The notes beneath the pieces were generated by a model, which saw only the letters and a program-made list of their open reading frames with translations, was not told the DNA's origin and made no database searches. From assembly GCA_947460795.1 (NCBI GenBank), contig CANHJA010000020.1, positions 1 through 16,532 of the forward strand: a stretch of DNA of 16,532 nucleotides, read 5' to 3'. The translations under genes and the position numbers were made by a program. Each line of letters begins with the position of its first letter. Position 1 is the first letter of the stretch. Positions 6,464 through 13,241 of the stretch are shown here, one piece after another. This DNA is from Bacteroidota bacterium (lineage in GTDB: Bacteria > Bacteroidota > Bacteroidia > Chitinophagales > Chitinophagaceae).

Positions 6464-6844
6464 ATGCGAAAAGTAGCTATCATTTCAGCATTTTTTTTGT
6501 CGTTTCAAGCAGTTGCTCAGAAAAATGAGGCAACTGGAACAGCAAGTTATTATCATCATAAATTTCATGGCAGAAAAACAGCCACAGGGGAAAAATTTGA
6601 CATTAATGGCATGACTGCTGCTAGTAACACGATGCCATTAGGCACTTTGGTAAAAGTAACGAATTTAAAAAATGGAAATTCTGTCGTAGTAAAAATAAAT
6701 GATCGAATGAATGCTAAAAACAAAAGACTCATTGACCTAAGCTATAAGGCTGCCAAAGAATTAGGTTTTATTAATAGTGGAATTTGCAAAGTAAAAGTTG
6801 AAAAAGTATCCCAAACACAACATGAAACAGATAAAAATGAATAA
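6464..6844 (+). CDS. RlpA-like double-psi beta-barrel protein, second of a tandem pair
   Basis: This 126-residue exported protein has a signal peptide ending AVAQ (residues 17-20) and a single RlpA barrel. Motifs are GTASYYHHKFHGRKTATGEKF (25-45, written here in two parts: GTASYYHHKF and HGRKTATGEKF), LGTLVKVTN, VVVKINDRMN and RLIDLSYKAAKELGF. Glu43 is present where the first copy has Asp. The active-site His of canonical RlpA is replaced by Ser54 (TAAS). Asp80 of NDR is kept. No lipobox or SPOR domain is present. I chose the ATG at 6464 over the in-frame GTG at 6443, because it places the charged MRK directly before the hydrophobic core. The two barrels are clearly paralogous, and the 37-nt gap argues for cotranscription. 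Confidence 0.85.
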   Translation: MRKVAIISAFFLSFQAVAQKNEATGTASYYHHKFHGRKTATGEKFDINGMTAASNTMPLGTLVKVTNLKNGNSVVVKINDRMNAKNKRLIDLSYKAAKELGFINSGICKVKVEKVSQTQHETDKNE

Positions 6845-6912
6845 AATAAGATTCATATTTTCTTTTTTAAAAATCATATTTCAATAAATTTCTTTATTCG
6901 TAATATTAAAAC

Positions 6913-6920
6913 TACATTAG
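6913..6920 (+). promoter_or_regulatory. Possible -7 box for the alpha/beta hydrolase gene
   Basis: TACATTAG matches seven of eight positions of TAnnTTTG and lies 17 nt before the ATG at 6938. No convincing -33 element is seen. Confidence 0.3.
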
Positions 6921-6937
6921 CGTTGCTAAAATTAATT

Positions 6938-7693
6938 ATGCAGTACGAAATTAAAAATTCAGGAAAATTCAAATACGTTCAAGAGGGCCAAGGAGAGAGT
7001 TTGGTTTTATTACATGGACTATTCGGCGCATTAAGCAATTTCAAAGATTTAATAGATTGCTTTAAAGATAGTTATACTGTTTACATCCCAATTTTACCAT
7101 TGTATGATTTAACAAATTTAGATACATCGGTTTCTGGTTTGGCAAAACATGTTTCTAAATTTATAGAACATAAAAACTTAACCAACGTGAACTTATTAGG
7201 GAATTCTTTAGGGGGTCATATTGCATTAGTTTATGCATTAAATCATCCTGAACGAGTGAAAACGATAACATTAACTGGTTCATCAGGTTTATTTGAAAAT
7301 GGGATGGGTGAAACTTACCCTAAGCGTGGTGACAAAGATTATATTCGAAAAAAAGTGGAATTAACGTTTTATGATCCTGCAAGTGCAACACAAGAGTTGT
7401 GTGATGAAGTATACAACATTGTAAACAATCGCTTAAAAGCTGTAAAGATTATTTATTTAGCTAAATCAGCTATCCGTCATAATTTAGGTAATGAACTTCA
7501 AAACATAAAAAAACCAGTGTGTTTAATTTGGGGCAAAAATGATACTATCACACCGCCTATGGTTGCTGAAGAATTTAAAAAATTATTACCACATTCAGAA
7601 CTCCATTGGATCGACAAATGTGGTCATGCGCCAATGATGGAAGTTCCTGGAGAATTCAATGTTATTTTGAATGAATTTTTAAATAAACATTAA
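6938..7693 (+). CDS. Alpha/beta-fold hydrolase
   Basis: This 251-residue cytoplasmic protein has the full alpha/beta-hydrolase pattern. The oxyanion-hole segment is LLHGLFG (24-30). The nucleophile elbow is LGNSLGGH with Ser90. The acid is Asp202 in WGKNDTITP and the catalytic His is His230 in KCGHAPMMEVP. A mobile cap lies about 115-185. No signal peptide is present. The substrate cannot be told from sequence; the closest general group is the esterase / C-C hydrolase type. The ATG at 6938 is preferred to the upstream TTG at 6923, because MQYEIKNSGKFKYVQEG is the normal strand-1 entry. The CBS-domain gene follows 77 nt downstream with its own promoter-like sequence. Confidence 0.88.
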   Translation: MQYEIKNSGKFKYVQEGQGESLVLLHGLFGALSNFKDLIDCFKDSYTVYIPILPLYDLTNLDTSVSGLAKHVSKFIEHKNLTNVNLLGNSLGGHIALVYALNHPERVKTITLTGSSGLFENGMGETYPKRGDKDYIRKKVELTFYDPASATQELCDEVYNIVNNRLKAVKIIYLAKSAIRHNLGNELQNIKKPVCLIWGKNDTITPPMVAEEFKKLLPHSELHWIDKCGHAPMMEVPGEFNVILNEFLNKH

Positions 7694-7731
7694 TCCATCA
7701 GCTGCATTTTATTTGTATTAGTTAGTTGATA

Positions 7732-7763
7732 TTTGCCTTTCCATTTAATTAAATTTACTTTAA
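7732..7763 (+). promoter_or_regulatory. Possible promoter of the CBS-domain gene
   Basis: TTTG (7732-7735) and TACTTTAA (7756-7763, six of eight matches) are 20 nt apart. The box ends 7 nt before the ATG, so the leader would be minimal, as at murB. Confidence 0.35.
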
Positions 7764-7770
7764 TACTAAA

Positions 7771-8433
7771 ATGAGTATTCAATCCTTAATAACCCACGAT
7801 TTACCAAACTTATCTCTAACAGATACTGGTGAAAAAGCGTTGCGTTTAATGAACGAATACAGAGTTTTCCATTTACCTCTGGTACAACAAGATAATTATT
7901 TAGCGCTCATTTCAGAAGACGACATTTTAGATTGGGACACCCCAGAAGAACCTTTATCTTATGCTGAATTTATAAATTTCAGACCAGCTGTTTTCAGTAA
8001 CATGCATCCTTTTGAAGCAATGAAAATTGCGAAAGAAAATAACTTATCCGTAGTACCCGTTTTAAATCCCCAAAATCATTTTGAAGGTGTTGTTACCAGC
8101 GAGGGATTATTTAGCTATTTTTCGGATACCAACGGCATTAAAGAACTGGGTGGAATCATTGTTCTAGAGATGGAACCCAGAAATTATAGCTTATCAGAAA
8201 TATCAAGAATATGTGAAAGCAACGATGTTAGCATTATCAGTTTGTTTATCAAAACTAAAAATGAATCTGGAATGTTGTTAGTAACCATAAAAACAAACCG
8301 TACAGACATTCAGTCGCTTGTTTCAACGTTTGAGCGATACAATTATACGATTGCTGAAATTTATTCAGTGGAAAATAATGAAAGTGATTTGCAACAAAAC
8401 TATGATGCATTTATGCACTTTATTAATATTTAA
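7771..8433 (+). CDS. CBS-domain protein with C-terminal ACT-like segment
   Basis: This 220-residue protein carries a CBS pair in about residues 1-120 (first repeat around EKALRLMNEYRVFHLPLV, second around EAMKIAKENNLSVVPVL). CBS pairs bind adenosyl nucleotides and act as regulatory modules. The last ~90 residues (GGIIVLEMEPRNYSLSEI onward, then IISLFIKTK and LLVTIKTN) look like an ACT-type alpha/beta ligand-binding fold. No enzyme domain is attached, so it is probably a stand-alone sensor. From memory, proteins of this type in Bacteroidota often sit beside nadK; here the next gene instead converges on it (ribosomal THX), so that link is absent. It lies 80 nt from the THX stop, with a shared hairpin between. 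Confidence 0.8.
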   Translation: MSIQSLITHDLPNLSLTDTGEKALRLMNEYRVFHLPLVQQDNYLALISEDDILDWDTPEEPLSYAEFINFRPAVFSNMHPFEAMKIAKENNLSVVPVLNPQNHFEGVVTSEGLFSYFSDTNGIKELGGIIVLEMEPRNYSLSEISRICESNDVSIISLFIKTKNESGMLLVTIKTNRTDIQSLVSTFERYNYTIAEIYSVENNESDLQQNYDAFMHFINI

Positions 8434-8500
8434 TTTCAGAAGCTAAGTTGGGTTATTTCCTTTTTTCTAAAAGGTATGTATTTTTGAAAAATCTATAAAA

Positions 8501-8526
8501 AAAAGAAAGCAATTATGCTTTCTTTT
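8501..8526 (-). terminator. THX terminator overlapping the stop codon, possibly bidirectional
   Basis: AAGAAAGCA (8503-8511) and TGCTTTCTT (8516-8524) form a perfect 9-bp stem extended by two A-T pairs, with a 4-nt loop (8512-8515). On the minus strand the stem runs into eight U residues (8504-8497), giving an intrinsic terminator. The TAA stop of THX (8515-8513) lies in the loop. T-rich sequence on the other side may also end transcripts from the converging CBS gene. Confidence 0.75.
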
Positions 8527-8635
8527 CTTCTGCTTTTCTTAAGTTAGCTAATTGTCTAGCCACACGCATACGAAACTTTCCAAAAGAACCTTTGAAAATT
8601 TTACCGCGTTTTGTTTTTTTGTCGCCTCTGCCCAT
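8513..8635 (-). CDS. 30S ribosomal protein THX
   Basis: This 40-residue, strongly basic protein reads MGRGDKKTKRGKIF, then KGSFGKFRMRV, then ARQLANLRKAEEKKA. The MGRGDKKTKRGKI opening and SFGK(F/Y)R core are the signature of the THX (S31-like) family, which binds 16S rRNA in the 30S head. It is found in Thermus and, in my recollection, widely in Bacteroidota. It has its own -7-like box at 8663-8670 and is insulated from the HU gene by the hairpin at 8701-8727. Its stop codon lies in the loop of its own terminator. It is short enough to be missed by length-filtered gene calling. Confidence 0.95.
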   Translation of the reverse strand: MGRGDKKTKRGKIFKGSFGKFRMRVARQLANLRKAEEKKA

Positions 8636-8662
8636 GATTAATTGTTTTTATATTTAGGAATG

Positions 8663-8670
8663 CGAATATA
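8663..8670 (-). promoter_or_regulatory. -7 box for the THX gene
   Basis: On the minus strand this is TATATTCG, seven of eight matches to TAnnTTTG. It leaves a leader of about 27 nt before the ATG at 8635. It sits downstream of the HU terminator, so THX can be transcribed independently. No clear -33 is seen. Confidence 0.4.
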
Positions 8671-8700
8671 CGCTTTTTGAGTTAAAGAGAAGTATAAAAT

Positions 8701-8727
8701 AAAAAACCGAGTAGAACTCGGTTTTTT
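8701..8727 (-). terminator. Intrinsic terminator of the HU gene
   Basis: AAAAAACCGAGT (8701-8712) and ACTCGGTTTTTT (8716-8727) form a perfect 12-bp inverted repeat with a 3-nt AGA loop. On the minus strand the stem ends in a U-run. It begins 24 nt after the HU stop codon. The symmetric A and T tracts would let it work on both strands. Confidence 0.9.
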
Positions 8728-8750
8728 ATTAATATTCTAAATTGATAAAA

Positions 8751-9026
8751 TTATTTAGCAACTTTTGTGCTTAATTCTTTACCAGCTTTGAATTTAGCTA
8801 CTTTTTTAGCTGCAATTTTAATTTCTTTTCCTGTTTGTGGATTACGTCCAATACGTGCTGCACGTTTAGAAACAGAAAATGTTCCGAAACCAACTAAAGT
8901 TACTTTGTCACCTTTTTTTAAGGCCATAGTTACAGAAGTTGTAAATGCATCTAATGCTTCACCTGCTTGTGTTTTTGTGCAATCAGCTGCTTTTGCCATT
9001 GCTTCAATTAATTCTGCTTTGTTCAT
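8751..9026 (-). CDS. HU-family DNA-binding protein
   Basis: This 91-residue bacterial histone-like protein bends and compacts DNA as a dimer. It shows the standard order: helical N-terminus (MNKAELIEAMAKAADC), VTLVGFGTFSV (42-52), and the beta-arm with RNPQTG (61-66), where Pro63 is the intercalating residue, followed by basic strands ending KAGKELSTKV. The length is exactly typical. It is a single-gene unit: a promoter-like sequence stands upstream (9069-9098) and a strong terminator follows. Which HU paralogue this is cannot be told from one copy. Confidence 0.97.
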   Translation of the reverse strand: MNKAELIEAMAKAADCTKTQAGEALDAFTTSVTMALKKGDKVTLVGFGTFSVSKRAARIGRNPQTGKEIKIAAKKVAKFKAGKELSTKVAK

Positions 9027-9068
9027 GTTTTTTTTTAATTTATTGAGTTAAAAATATTGATAATAGCG

Positions 9069-9098
9069 CTAAATTACTATATTTTATATTATTTCAAA
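9069..9098 (-). promoter_or_regulatory. Probable HU gene promoter
   Basis: On the minus strand TTTG (9098-9095) and TAATTTAG (9076-9069, seven of eight matches to TAnnTTTG) are 18 nt apart. This leaves a leader of about 40 nt to the ATG at 9026. A 10-bp direct repeat, TTTGCACACA (9134-9143) and TTTGTACACA (9153-9162), lies further upstream. Confidence 0.5.
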
Positions 9099-9198
9099 AT
9101 TTTTTTTTAGCTAAAACCCTTACCTACAAAGGATTTGCACACATTATCAACATTTGTACACAATAGAGCTATAAGTTTGCTTAAGATTGGAGAAATTT

Positions 9199-9504
9199 TT
9201 ATCTAATTTTTTTTAATATACTTCTGAAAGCAATGAATTTATTGCCAAATAATGCATATCCTTTTTCCCTTAATGCCGGTGCAAATTCTTCTATATATTG
9301 TTTGTACCTTTCTTCATTTGTAGTTTGGTATTGTGCTATGTAGGTTTTCCCTTCTTCATCATCTCCTTCATGCAAATAAAAAAATTGGTAGCTATCAAAA
9401 AGGCCAGTATCAATAACCTCTTGCATGTGTGTTTCCTGCATCCATTGCAACCATGCTGTTTCAATTTCGTAAGCAATTTTTATGGTAACGTTATATATGT
9501 ACAT
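9199..9504 (-). CDS. DUF4286 family protein
   Basis: This 101-residue cytoplasmic protein matches what I know of DUF4286, a small Bacteroidota family of unknown function with a dimeric ferredoxin-like (ABM-type) appearance. Visible family traits are the MYIYNVT opening, WLQWMQETHMQEVIDTGLF (18-36), and TTNEERYKQYIEEFAPALR (61-79), then the GNKFIAFRSIL ending. No catalytic motif is evident and no signal peptide is present. It starts 52 nt after the stop of the exonuclease III gene on the same strand, with no hairpin between them, so the two are probably cotranscribed. That is position only and does not establish a repair role. Confidence 0.85.
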   Translation of the reverse strand: MYIYNVTIKIAYEIETAWLQWMQETHMQEVIDTGLFDSYQFFYLHEGDDEEGKTYIAQYQTTNEERYKQYIEEFAPALREKGYALFGNKFIAFRSILKKIR

Positions 9505-9556
9505 TATTTTATAAATTTTTAAAATGGAAAATTTAGAATGGTAATTTCTTAATGAA

Positions 9557-10324
9557 TTAGATGTTCAAATTCAATGCAACCGGACAATGGTCTGAGTGTT
9601 TTATTGAAGGTAAAATTTCAGCATGATGAATTTTTTCTTTTAAACTTTCTGAAACATTTATATAATCAATTCTCCAACCTTTATTATTATTTCTGGCATT
9701 TGCTCTAAAGCTCCACCAACTATAATGATGGGGGTCCTTATTAACATGTCTGAAGCTATCAATCATTCCAACATTAAAAAAATCATCCATCCAAGCTCTT
9801 TCTTCAGGTAAAAAACCACTGGAATCTTTATTCCCTTTGGGATCATGAATATCAATTGCTTGATGACAAATATTATAATCACCAGCGACTATTAATTGCG
9901 AATTTTGATAGATTAATTTTGATTTTAAAAAACCTAGGTAATCATTTAAGAAAACCATTTTATAACCTTGTCTTTCATCACCGCTGCTTCCACTGGGGAA
10001 ATAGGTATTAATTAATGTAAAATGATCGAATGATAACTGAATAACTCGTCCTTCAAAATCTGCTTGTTCTAATCCGCATCCATAAACTACTTCATTTGGT
10101 TTTATTTTTGAAATAACCCCAACGCCACTGTATCCTTTTTTTTGTGCAGAAAACCAATAACAATGATAACCCAATGCTTCAAACAATTCTGCAGGCACAT
10201 CTTCTTTGTTTGCTTTCAATTCTTGAAAACAATATATATCGGCACTATCCTCTTTAATCCAATCGACTAACCCTTTTGTAACTGCCGATCGGATTCCATT
10301 TACATTGTAGGAAATTATTCTCAT
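9557..10324 (-). CDS. xth: Exodeoxyribonuclease III / AP endonuclease (Xth family)
   Basis: This 255-residue enzyme belongs to the exonuclease-endonuclease-phosphatase fold that cleaves 5' to abasic sites in base-excision repair, with Mg2+. All core motifs are present: ISYNVNGIRSA with Asn7, CFQELKA with Glu35 (metal), YSGVGVIS (65-72), NTYFPSG with Tyr108, AGDYNICHQAIDIH with Asp149 and Asn151, WWSFR (203-207), WRIDYI with Asp220, and the terminal SDHCPV with Asp245 and His246. The length is normal. A perfect TAnnTTTG box stands 13 nt upstream of the start, next to the terminator of the preceding gene, so transcription probably restarts here. DUF4286 follows after 52 nt. Confidence 0.96.
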   Translation of the reverse strand: MRIISYNVNGIRSAVTKGLVDWIKEDSADIYCFQELKANKEDVPAELFEALGYHCYWFSAQKKGYSGVGVISKIKPNEVVYGCGLEQADFEGRVIQLSFDHFTLINTYFPSGSSGDERQGYKMVFLNDYLGFLKSKLIYQNSQLIVAGDYNICHQAIDIHDPKGNKDSSGFLPEERAWMDDFFNVGMIDSFRHVNKDPHHYSWWSFRANARNNNKGWRIDYINVSESLKEKIHHAEILPSIKHSDHCPVALNLNI

Positions 10325-10337
10325 TATTTTTTATTTA

Positions 10338-10345
10338 CAAACATA
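10338..10345 (-). promoter_or_regulatory. -7 box of the exonuclease III gene
   Basis: On the minus strand this is TATGTTTG, a full consensus match. TTTC 17 nt upstream may serve as -33; it lies inside the stem of the preceding terminator (10347-10374), so terminator and promoter overlap. Confidence 0.5.
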
Positions 10346-10346
10346 A

Positions 10347-10374
10347 AAAAAGACTTTCATAAGAAAGCCTTTTT
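10347..10374 (-). terminator. Intrinsic terminator after the T9SS-sorted protein gene
   Basis: On the minus strand AAAAAGGCTTTC (10374-10363) pairs with GAAAGTCTTTTT (10358-10347) around a 4-nt loop. One G-U wobble interrupts an otherwise perfect 12-bp stem, which continues into a U-run. The same position is an A-C mismatch on the plus strand, so the structure favours minus-strand termination. It is 66 nt past the stop at 10440. Confidence 0.75.
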
Positions 10375-10439
10375 AATTTTTATTATTTTATTGAGCACTC
10401 TATTGATATATTTCAATATCAATAAATAGACAAATCAAT

Positions 10440-11135
10440 TTATTGTTTTGTTACTTTTTTTACTCCAATTATTTTACCTTTTGAATCTACAAATTGCAAT
10501 AAATAAACTCCAGTAGAAACATTTTCTAAAGGAATATAAATTGGACTTCTATTCGCATCAACTGCAAATTTTCCCATTTTTTTACCGATCACATTCGTAA
10601 CATTTACAAAAGAAATATTTTTATCATTTAAAGCAATATTAATATGATTAGATGCAGGGTTTGGATAGATATTTACAAAATTTGAATTGTCGAAATCTTT
10701 TGTTCCAAGAGGGCAAGTTGAAAACTTGTAAACAATATCGCCTGCTGATGTAGTAACTGTTACATAGCTAGTACCATCTGCTGCATTAGGAGTTGCTTTT
10801 AAATCAACTAATATATTTGCTGAAGCACCTGCTGCCAAATTAAATGTGTACGGACCAGGATTATTTGCTAATTGTTGTGCCGTTTTGCAAGTACTAGGAT
10901 CGCAAATACTTTCTAATGTCCAACCTGAAAGTAAACTCGTGTTTGTAATTGTCCAAGTCAATACAATTGGAGCATTTGTATTATTGATAATTGTTCCATC
11001 TGCACCTGCAATGACATTTGTTTTAGGCATGCAACCAGAATTTTTGATATAAACCGTTGTATCATCAACAATTGTTTGAGCATAAACAGATGCTGAACTT
11101 AAAGCTACTAATAAAGTAAATATAATTTTTTTCAT
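10440..11135 (-). CDS. Secreted protein with type A T9SS C-terminal sorting domain
   Basis: This 231-residue protein has a signal peptide (cleavage after SVYA, residue 19). Residues about 22-145 form a beta-rich Ig-like domain containing four Cys (35, 78, 83, 141), including SICDPSTC. The C-terminal ~80 residues (152-231) are a Por-type sorting domain: NIYPNPASNHINI, then the late motif VSTGVYLLQFVDSKGK and a final KKVTKQ. Such domains direct export through the type IX system and are usually removed with attachment of the protein to the surface or its release. The mature function is unknown; with only one small domain, a structural or adhesive role is a guess. It is a single-gene unit with a terminator downstream. 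Confidence 0.88.
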   Translation of the reverse strand: MKKIIFTLLVALSSASVYAQTIVDDTTVYIKNSGCMPKTNVIAGADGTIINNTNAPIVLTWTITNTSLLSGWTLESICDPSTCKTAQQLANNPGPYTFNLAAGASANILVDLKATPNAADGTSYVTVTTSAGDIVYKFSTCPLGTKDFDNSNFVNIYPNPASNHINIALNDKNISFVNVTNVIGKKMGKFAVDANRSPIYIPLENVSTGVYLLQFVDSKGKIIGVKKVTKQ

Positions 11136-11222
11136 TGTTATTATTTTAGTGCAATTTAATGTAAAATATAAATCTACATCAATTAAAAATGTTAAAATTT
11201 TAAATTTTAGCGATTAATGATT

Positions 11223-12221
11223 TTAAATTTCGCTGTTTAGCATCGTCCAAAGTTTATCTTTCATGACATTAATCCCTTTTTGATTAACTGATGAAAAAAA
11301 CACAACGTCTAATTCTTTAGGAAGCTCGTTTCTTATTTCTGCTATCAATTCATCATCCAACATATCCGATTTACTGATAGCAATCAACATTTGTTTGTCT
11401 AACAAATCAGGATTGTATTGTTCTAATTCTGACATTAAAATTTCATATTCTTCCTTATGATTTTTGCTATCAGCAGGAATCAAAATAAGCAATGCGGGAT
11501 TTCGTTCTATATGACGTAAAAAACGATGGCCCAATCCTTTACCTTCTGCAGCACCTTCAATTATACCTGGCAAATCGGCTACACAAAATGATTTCCCATC
11601 TTTGTATTCTACGATTCCCAAATTGGGTGTAATGGTTGTAAATGCATAATCTGCAATTTTAGGTTTGGCTGCACTAATGACAGATAATAAGGTAGATTTT
11701 CCTGCATTTGGAAATCCAACCAATCCTACATCTGCAAGTATTTTTAATTCTACAACTTTCCATTCTTCAATACCTGGTTCTCCTGGCTGTGCATAATCGG
11801 GTGCTTGATTAGTAGCCGTTGCGAAGTTTCCGTTTCCTAAACCACCTCTTCCACCTGGCACCCAAATTACTTCTTGACCATGTTCTAAAATCTCTACTTC
11901 TACTTCACCCGTTTCTTCATTTTTTCCTACCGTTCCTAAAGGTACTTCAATGTATACATCTTGGCCTGTTAATCCACTGCTGTTGTTTTTACTTCCTCTA
12001 AAGCCGTCCTCTGCTATTAAATTTTTGTGATATCGAAGATGTAATAGAGTCCATAAGTTTTTATTACCTCTTAAAATTATGTGACCACCTCGTCCACCAT
12101 TACCACCATCAGGACCGCCTAATGGTTTTGATTTTTCTCTTAAAAAATGAGACGCACCAGCTCCACCACTTCCAGATTTACAGTGAACTCTAATATAATC
12201 TATGAAGTTATCGTGTTGCAT
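11223..12221 (-). CDS. obg: GTPase Obg (ObgE/CgtA)
   Basis: Obg is an essential GTPase that associates with the 50S subunit and links ribosome assembly to growth state. In this 332-residue protein the glycine-rich Obg fold occupies about 1-158 (GSGGAGASHF, GGPDGGNGGRGG, GGRGGLGNGNFAT). The G domain follows: P-loop GFPNAGKST (169-177), switch I with TTITPNLG, DLPGIIEGAAEGKGLG (216-231), SKSD at 283-286 in place of the usual NKxD, and SSVNQKG for G5. No C-terminal OCT domain is present, as is common in this phylum. It starts 38 nt after the adk stop with no hairpin or promoter between, so adk-obg is very likely one transcript. Confidence 0.97.
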   Translation of the reverse strand: MQHDNFIDYIRVHCKSGSGGAGASHFLREKSKPLGGPDGGNGGRGGHIILRGNKNLWTLLHLRYHKNLIAEDGFRGSKNNSSGLTGQDVYIEVPLGTVGKNEETGEVEVEILEHGQEVIWVPGGRGGLGNGNFATATNQAPDYAQPGEPGIEEWKVVELKILADVGLVGFPNAGKSTLLSVISAAKPKIADYAFTTITPNLGIVEYKDGKSFCVADLPGIIEGAAEGKGLGHRFLRHIERNPALLILIPADSKNHKEEYEILMSELEQYNPDLLDKQMLIAISKSDMLDDELIAEIRNELPKELDVVFFSSVNQKGINVMKDKLWTMLNSEI

Positions 12222-12259
12222 AATAATTTATTTTTTACTTAGTAAAGAACTCAACAAGA

Positions 12260-12835
12260 TTAGTTGATTCTTGTATCAATGACACCTGAAATAGAATCAA
12301 AAATTTCATCTACACTTCCTTCACCTGGTAATTCTATCAATGTATTTTTTGATCGATAGTAATCTGCAACAGGAGACGTTTTTGCATGATATTCTTTAAT
12401 TCTGTTTACAATTACCTCTTCATTGTCATCTGATCTTCCAGAAACTTCACCACGAGAGATTAAACGCGTTTTTAATTCATCTTCGCTCACTAATAAACTG
12501 ATTACTACGTTTATTGGATTATTTTTAAATTCCAATAAATTGTCTAAGGCTTCAGCTTGTGCAACTGTGCGAGGAAATCCATCAAATATGAAACCTTTCA
12601 CTTCTGGATTTTCATCTAATTTAGAAGAAATCATTCCAATTACTACTTCATCCGGAACCAATTGTCCCTGATCCATGAACTTTTTAGCTTCAATTCCCAA
12701 TGGTGTTTCGTTTTTAACTTCCCCACGAAGAATATCGCCTGTAGATAATTGTACAAGGTTATATTTATCAATAATATTTGCTGACTGAGTGCCTTTACCA
12801 CTCCCTGGAGGTCCAAAAAGGACAAGATTAAACAT
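12260..12835 (-). CDS. adk: Adenylate kinase
   Basis: This cytoplasmic enzyme interconverts ATP + AMP and 2 ADP. The 191 residues include the P-loop GPPGSGKGT (8-16), STGDILR in the AMP-binding region, FDGFPRT (84-90) and SRGEVSGRSDDN at the LID hinge. The long zinc-type LID insert is absent, so this is a short-form kinase. I place the start at 12835 (MFNLVLFGPPGSGKG). An ATG 36 nt upstream in frame at 12871 would add a poor extension and lies upstream of the -7 box at 12859-12866. In related genomes hpt often precedes adk-obg; it is not seen here. Confidence 0.97.
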   Translation of the reverse strand: MFNLVLFGPPGSGKGTQSANIIDKYNLVQLSTGDILRGEVKNETPLGIEAKKFMDQGQLVPDEVVIGMISSKLDENPEVKGFIFDGFPRTVAQAEALDNLLEFKNNPINVVISLLVSEDELKTRLISRGEVSGRSDDNEEVIVNRIKEYHAKTSPVADYYRSKNTLIELPGEGSVDEIFDSISGVIDTRIN

Positions 12836-12858
12836 ATTCGGTTTGTTTTTACGAGTTG

Positions 12859-12866
12859 CAAATATA
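12859..12866 (-). promoter_or_regulatory. -7 box of the adk-obg unit
   Basis: On the minus strand this is TATATTTG, a full match to TAnnTTTG. It leaves a leader of 23 nt to the ATG at 12835 and supports the shorter adk start. The -33 region is weak. Confidence 0.5.
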
Positions 12867-12871
12867 TACAA

Positions 12872-13214
12872 TCTTACTGGATTGGGAAGTATGTAGCTAG
12901 TTAATCATTAGAAATTTATAGATAAATTTACATTGGTTTAAGTTCTATTTATTGTAATAATGCGTGTAATTTAATTCAATCTATCCTATTCAAACCATCC
13001 TATGAGGAGGTTTACAACTCAATTAAAGTAAATTCCCTTTCGTGTTTACGAACTATTTAGTAGGATATATTAGAGTACCTCTTTTGAAAAAAAATTTCAT
13101 CCGAGTTACCTAAAATATCAAATAGTTTTTAATACATTTTTACCTCTTAAAATTTGAATTACAAAATTTGTCATTTTCATAAAATGAAGTGTATGAAAGT
13201 TTATGTAATTTTCT
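12872..13214. other. Divergent intergenic region between adk and the E2 gene
   Basis: About 340 nt of AT-rich DNA with no supportable gene. One hairpin-like inverted repeat is visible at 12992-13013: AAACCATCCT against AGGAGGTTT, with a single bulged A. It has no U-run, so it is not a typical terminator. Regulatory sites for either flanking gene could lie here, but I recognise none beyond the two -7 boxes at its ends. Confidence 0.5.
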
Positions 13215-13222
13215 TACTTTTG
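13215..13222 (+). promoter_or_regulatory. -7 box of the pyruvate dehydrogenase E2 gene
   Basis: TACTTTTG matches TAnnTTTG in full, is identical to the murB -7 box, and lies 19 nt before the ATG at 13242. No convincing -33 TTTG is seen. Confidence 0.5.
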
Positions 13223-13241
13223 GAAAAATTTTGACATAATT

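Noticed and set aside
8767..9051. Plus-strand 94-residue frame opposite HU
   Set aside because: It is an antisense shadow of the well-supported HU gene.
12643..12861. Minus-strand 72-residue frame within adk, and antisense frames in adk, obg, the T9SS protein, DUF4286 and chrA-like genes
   Set aside because: All overlap strongly supported genes in other frames and show no independent domain or start signal.
12836..12871. Upstream ATG extending adenylate kinase by twelve residues
   Set aside because: The extension is not part of the family fold and lies across a perfect -7 box.
12992..13013. Hairpin as a terminator between adk and the E2 gene
   Set aside because: The neighbouring genes diverge, so no transcript needs to end here, and there is no U-run after the stem.
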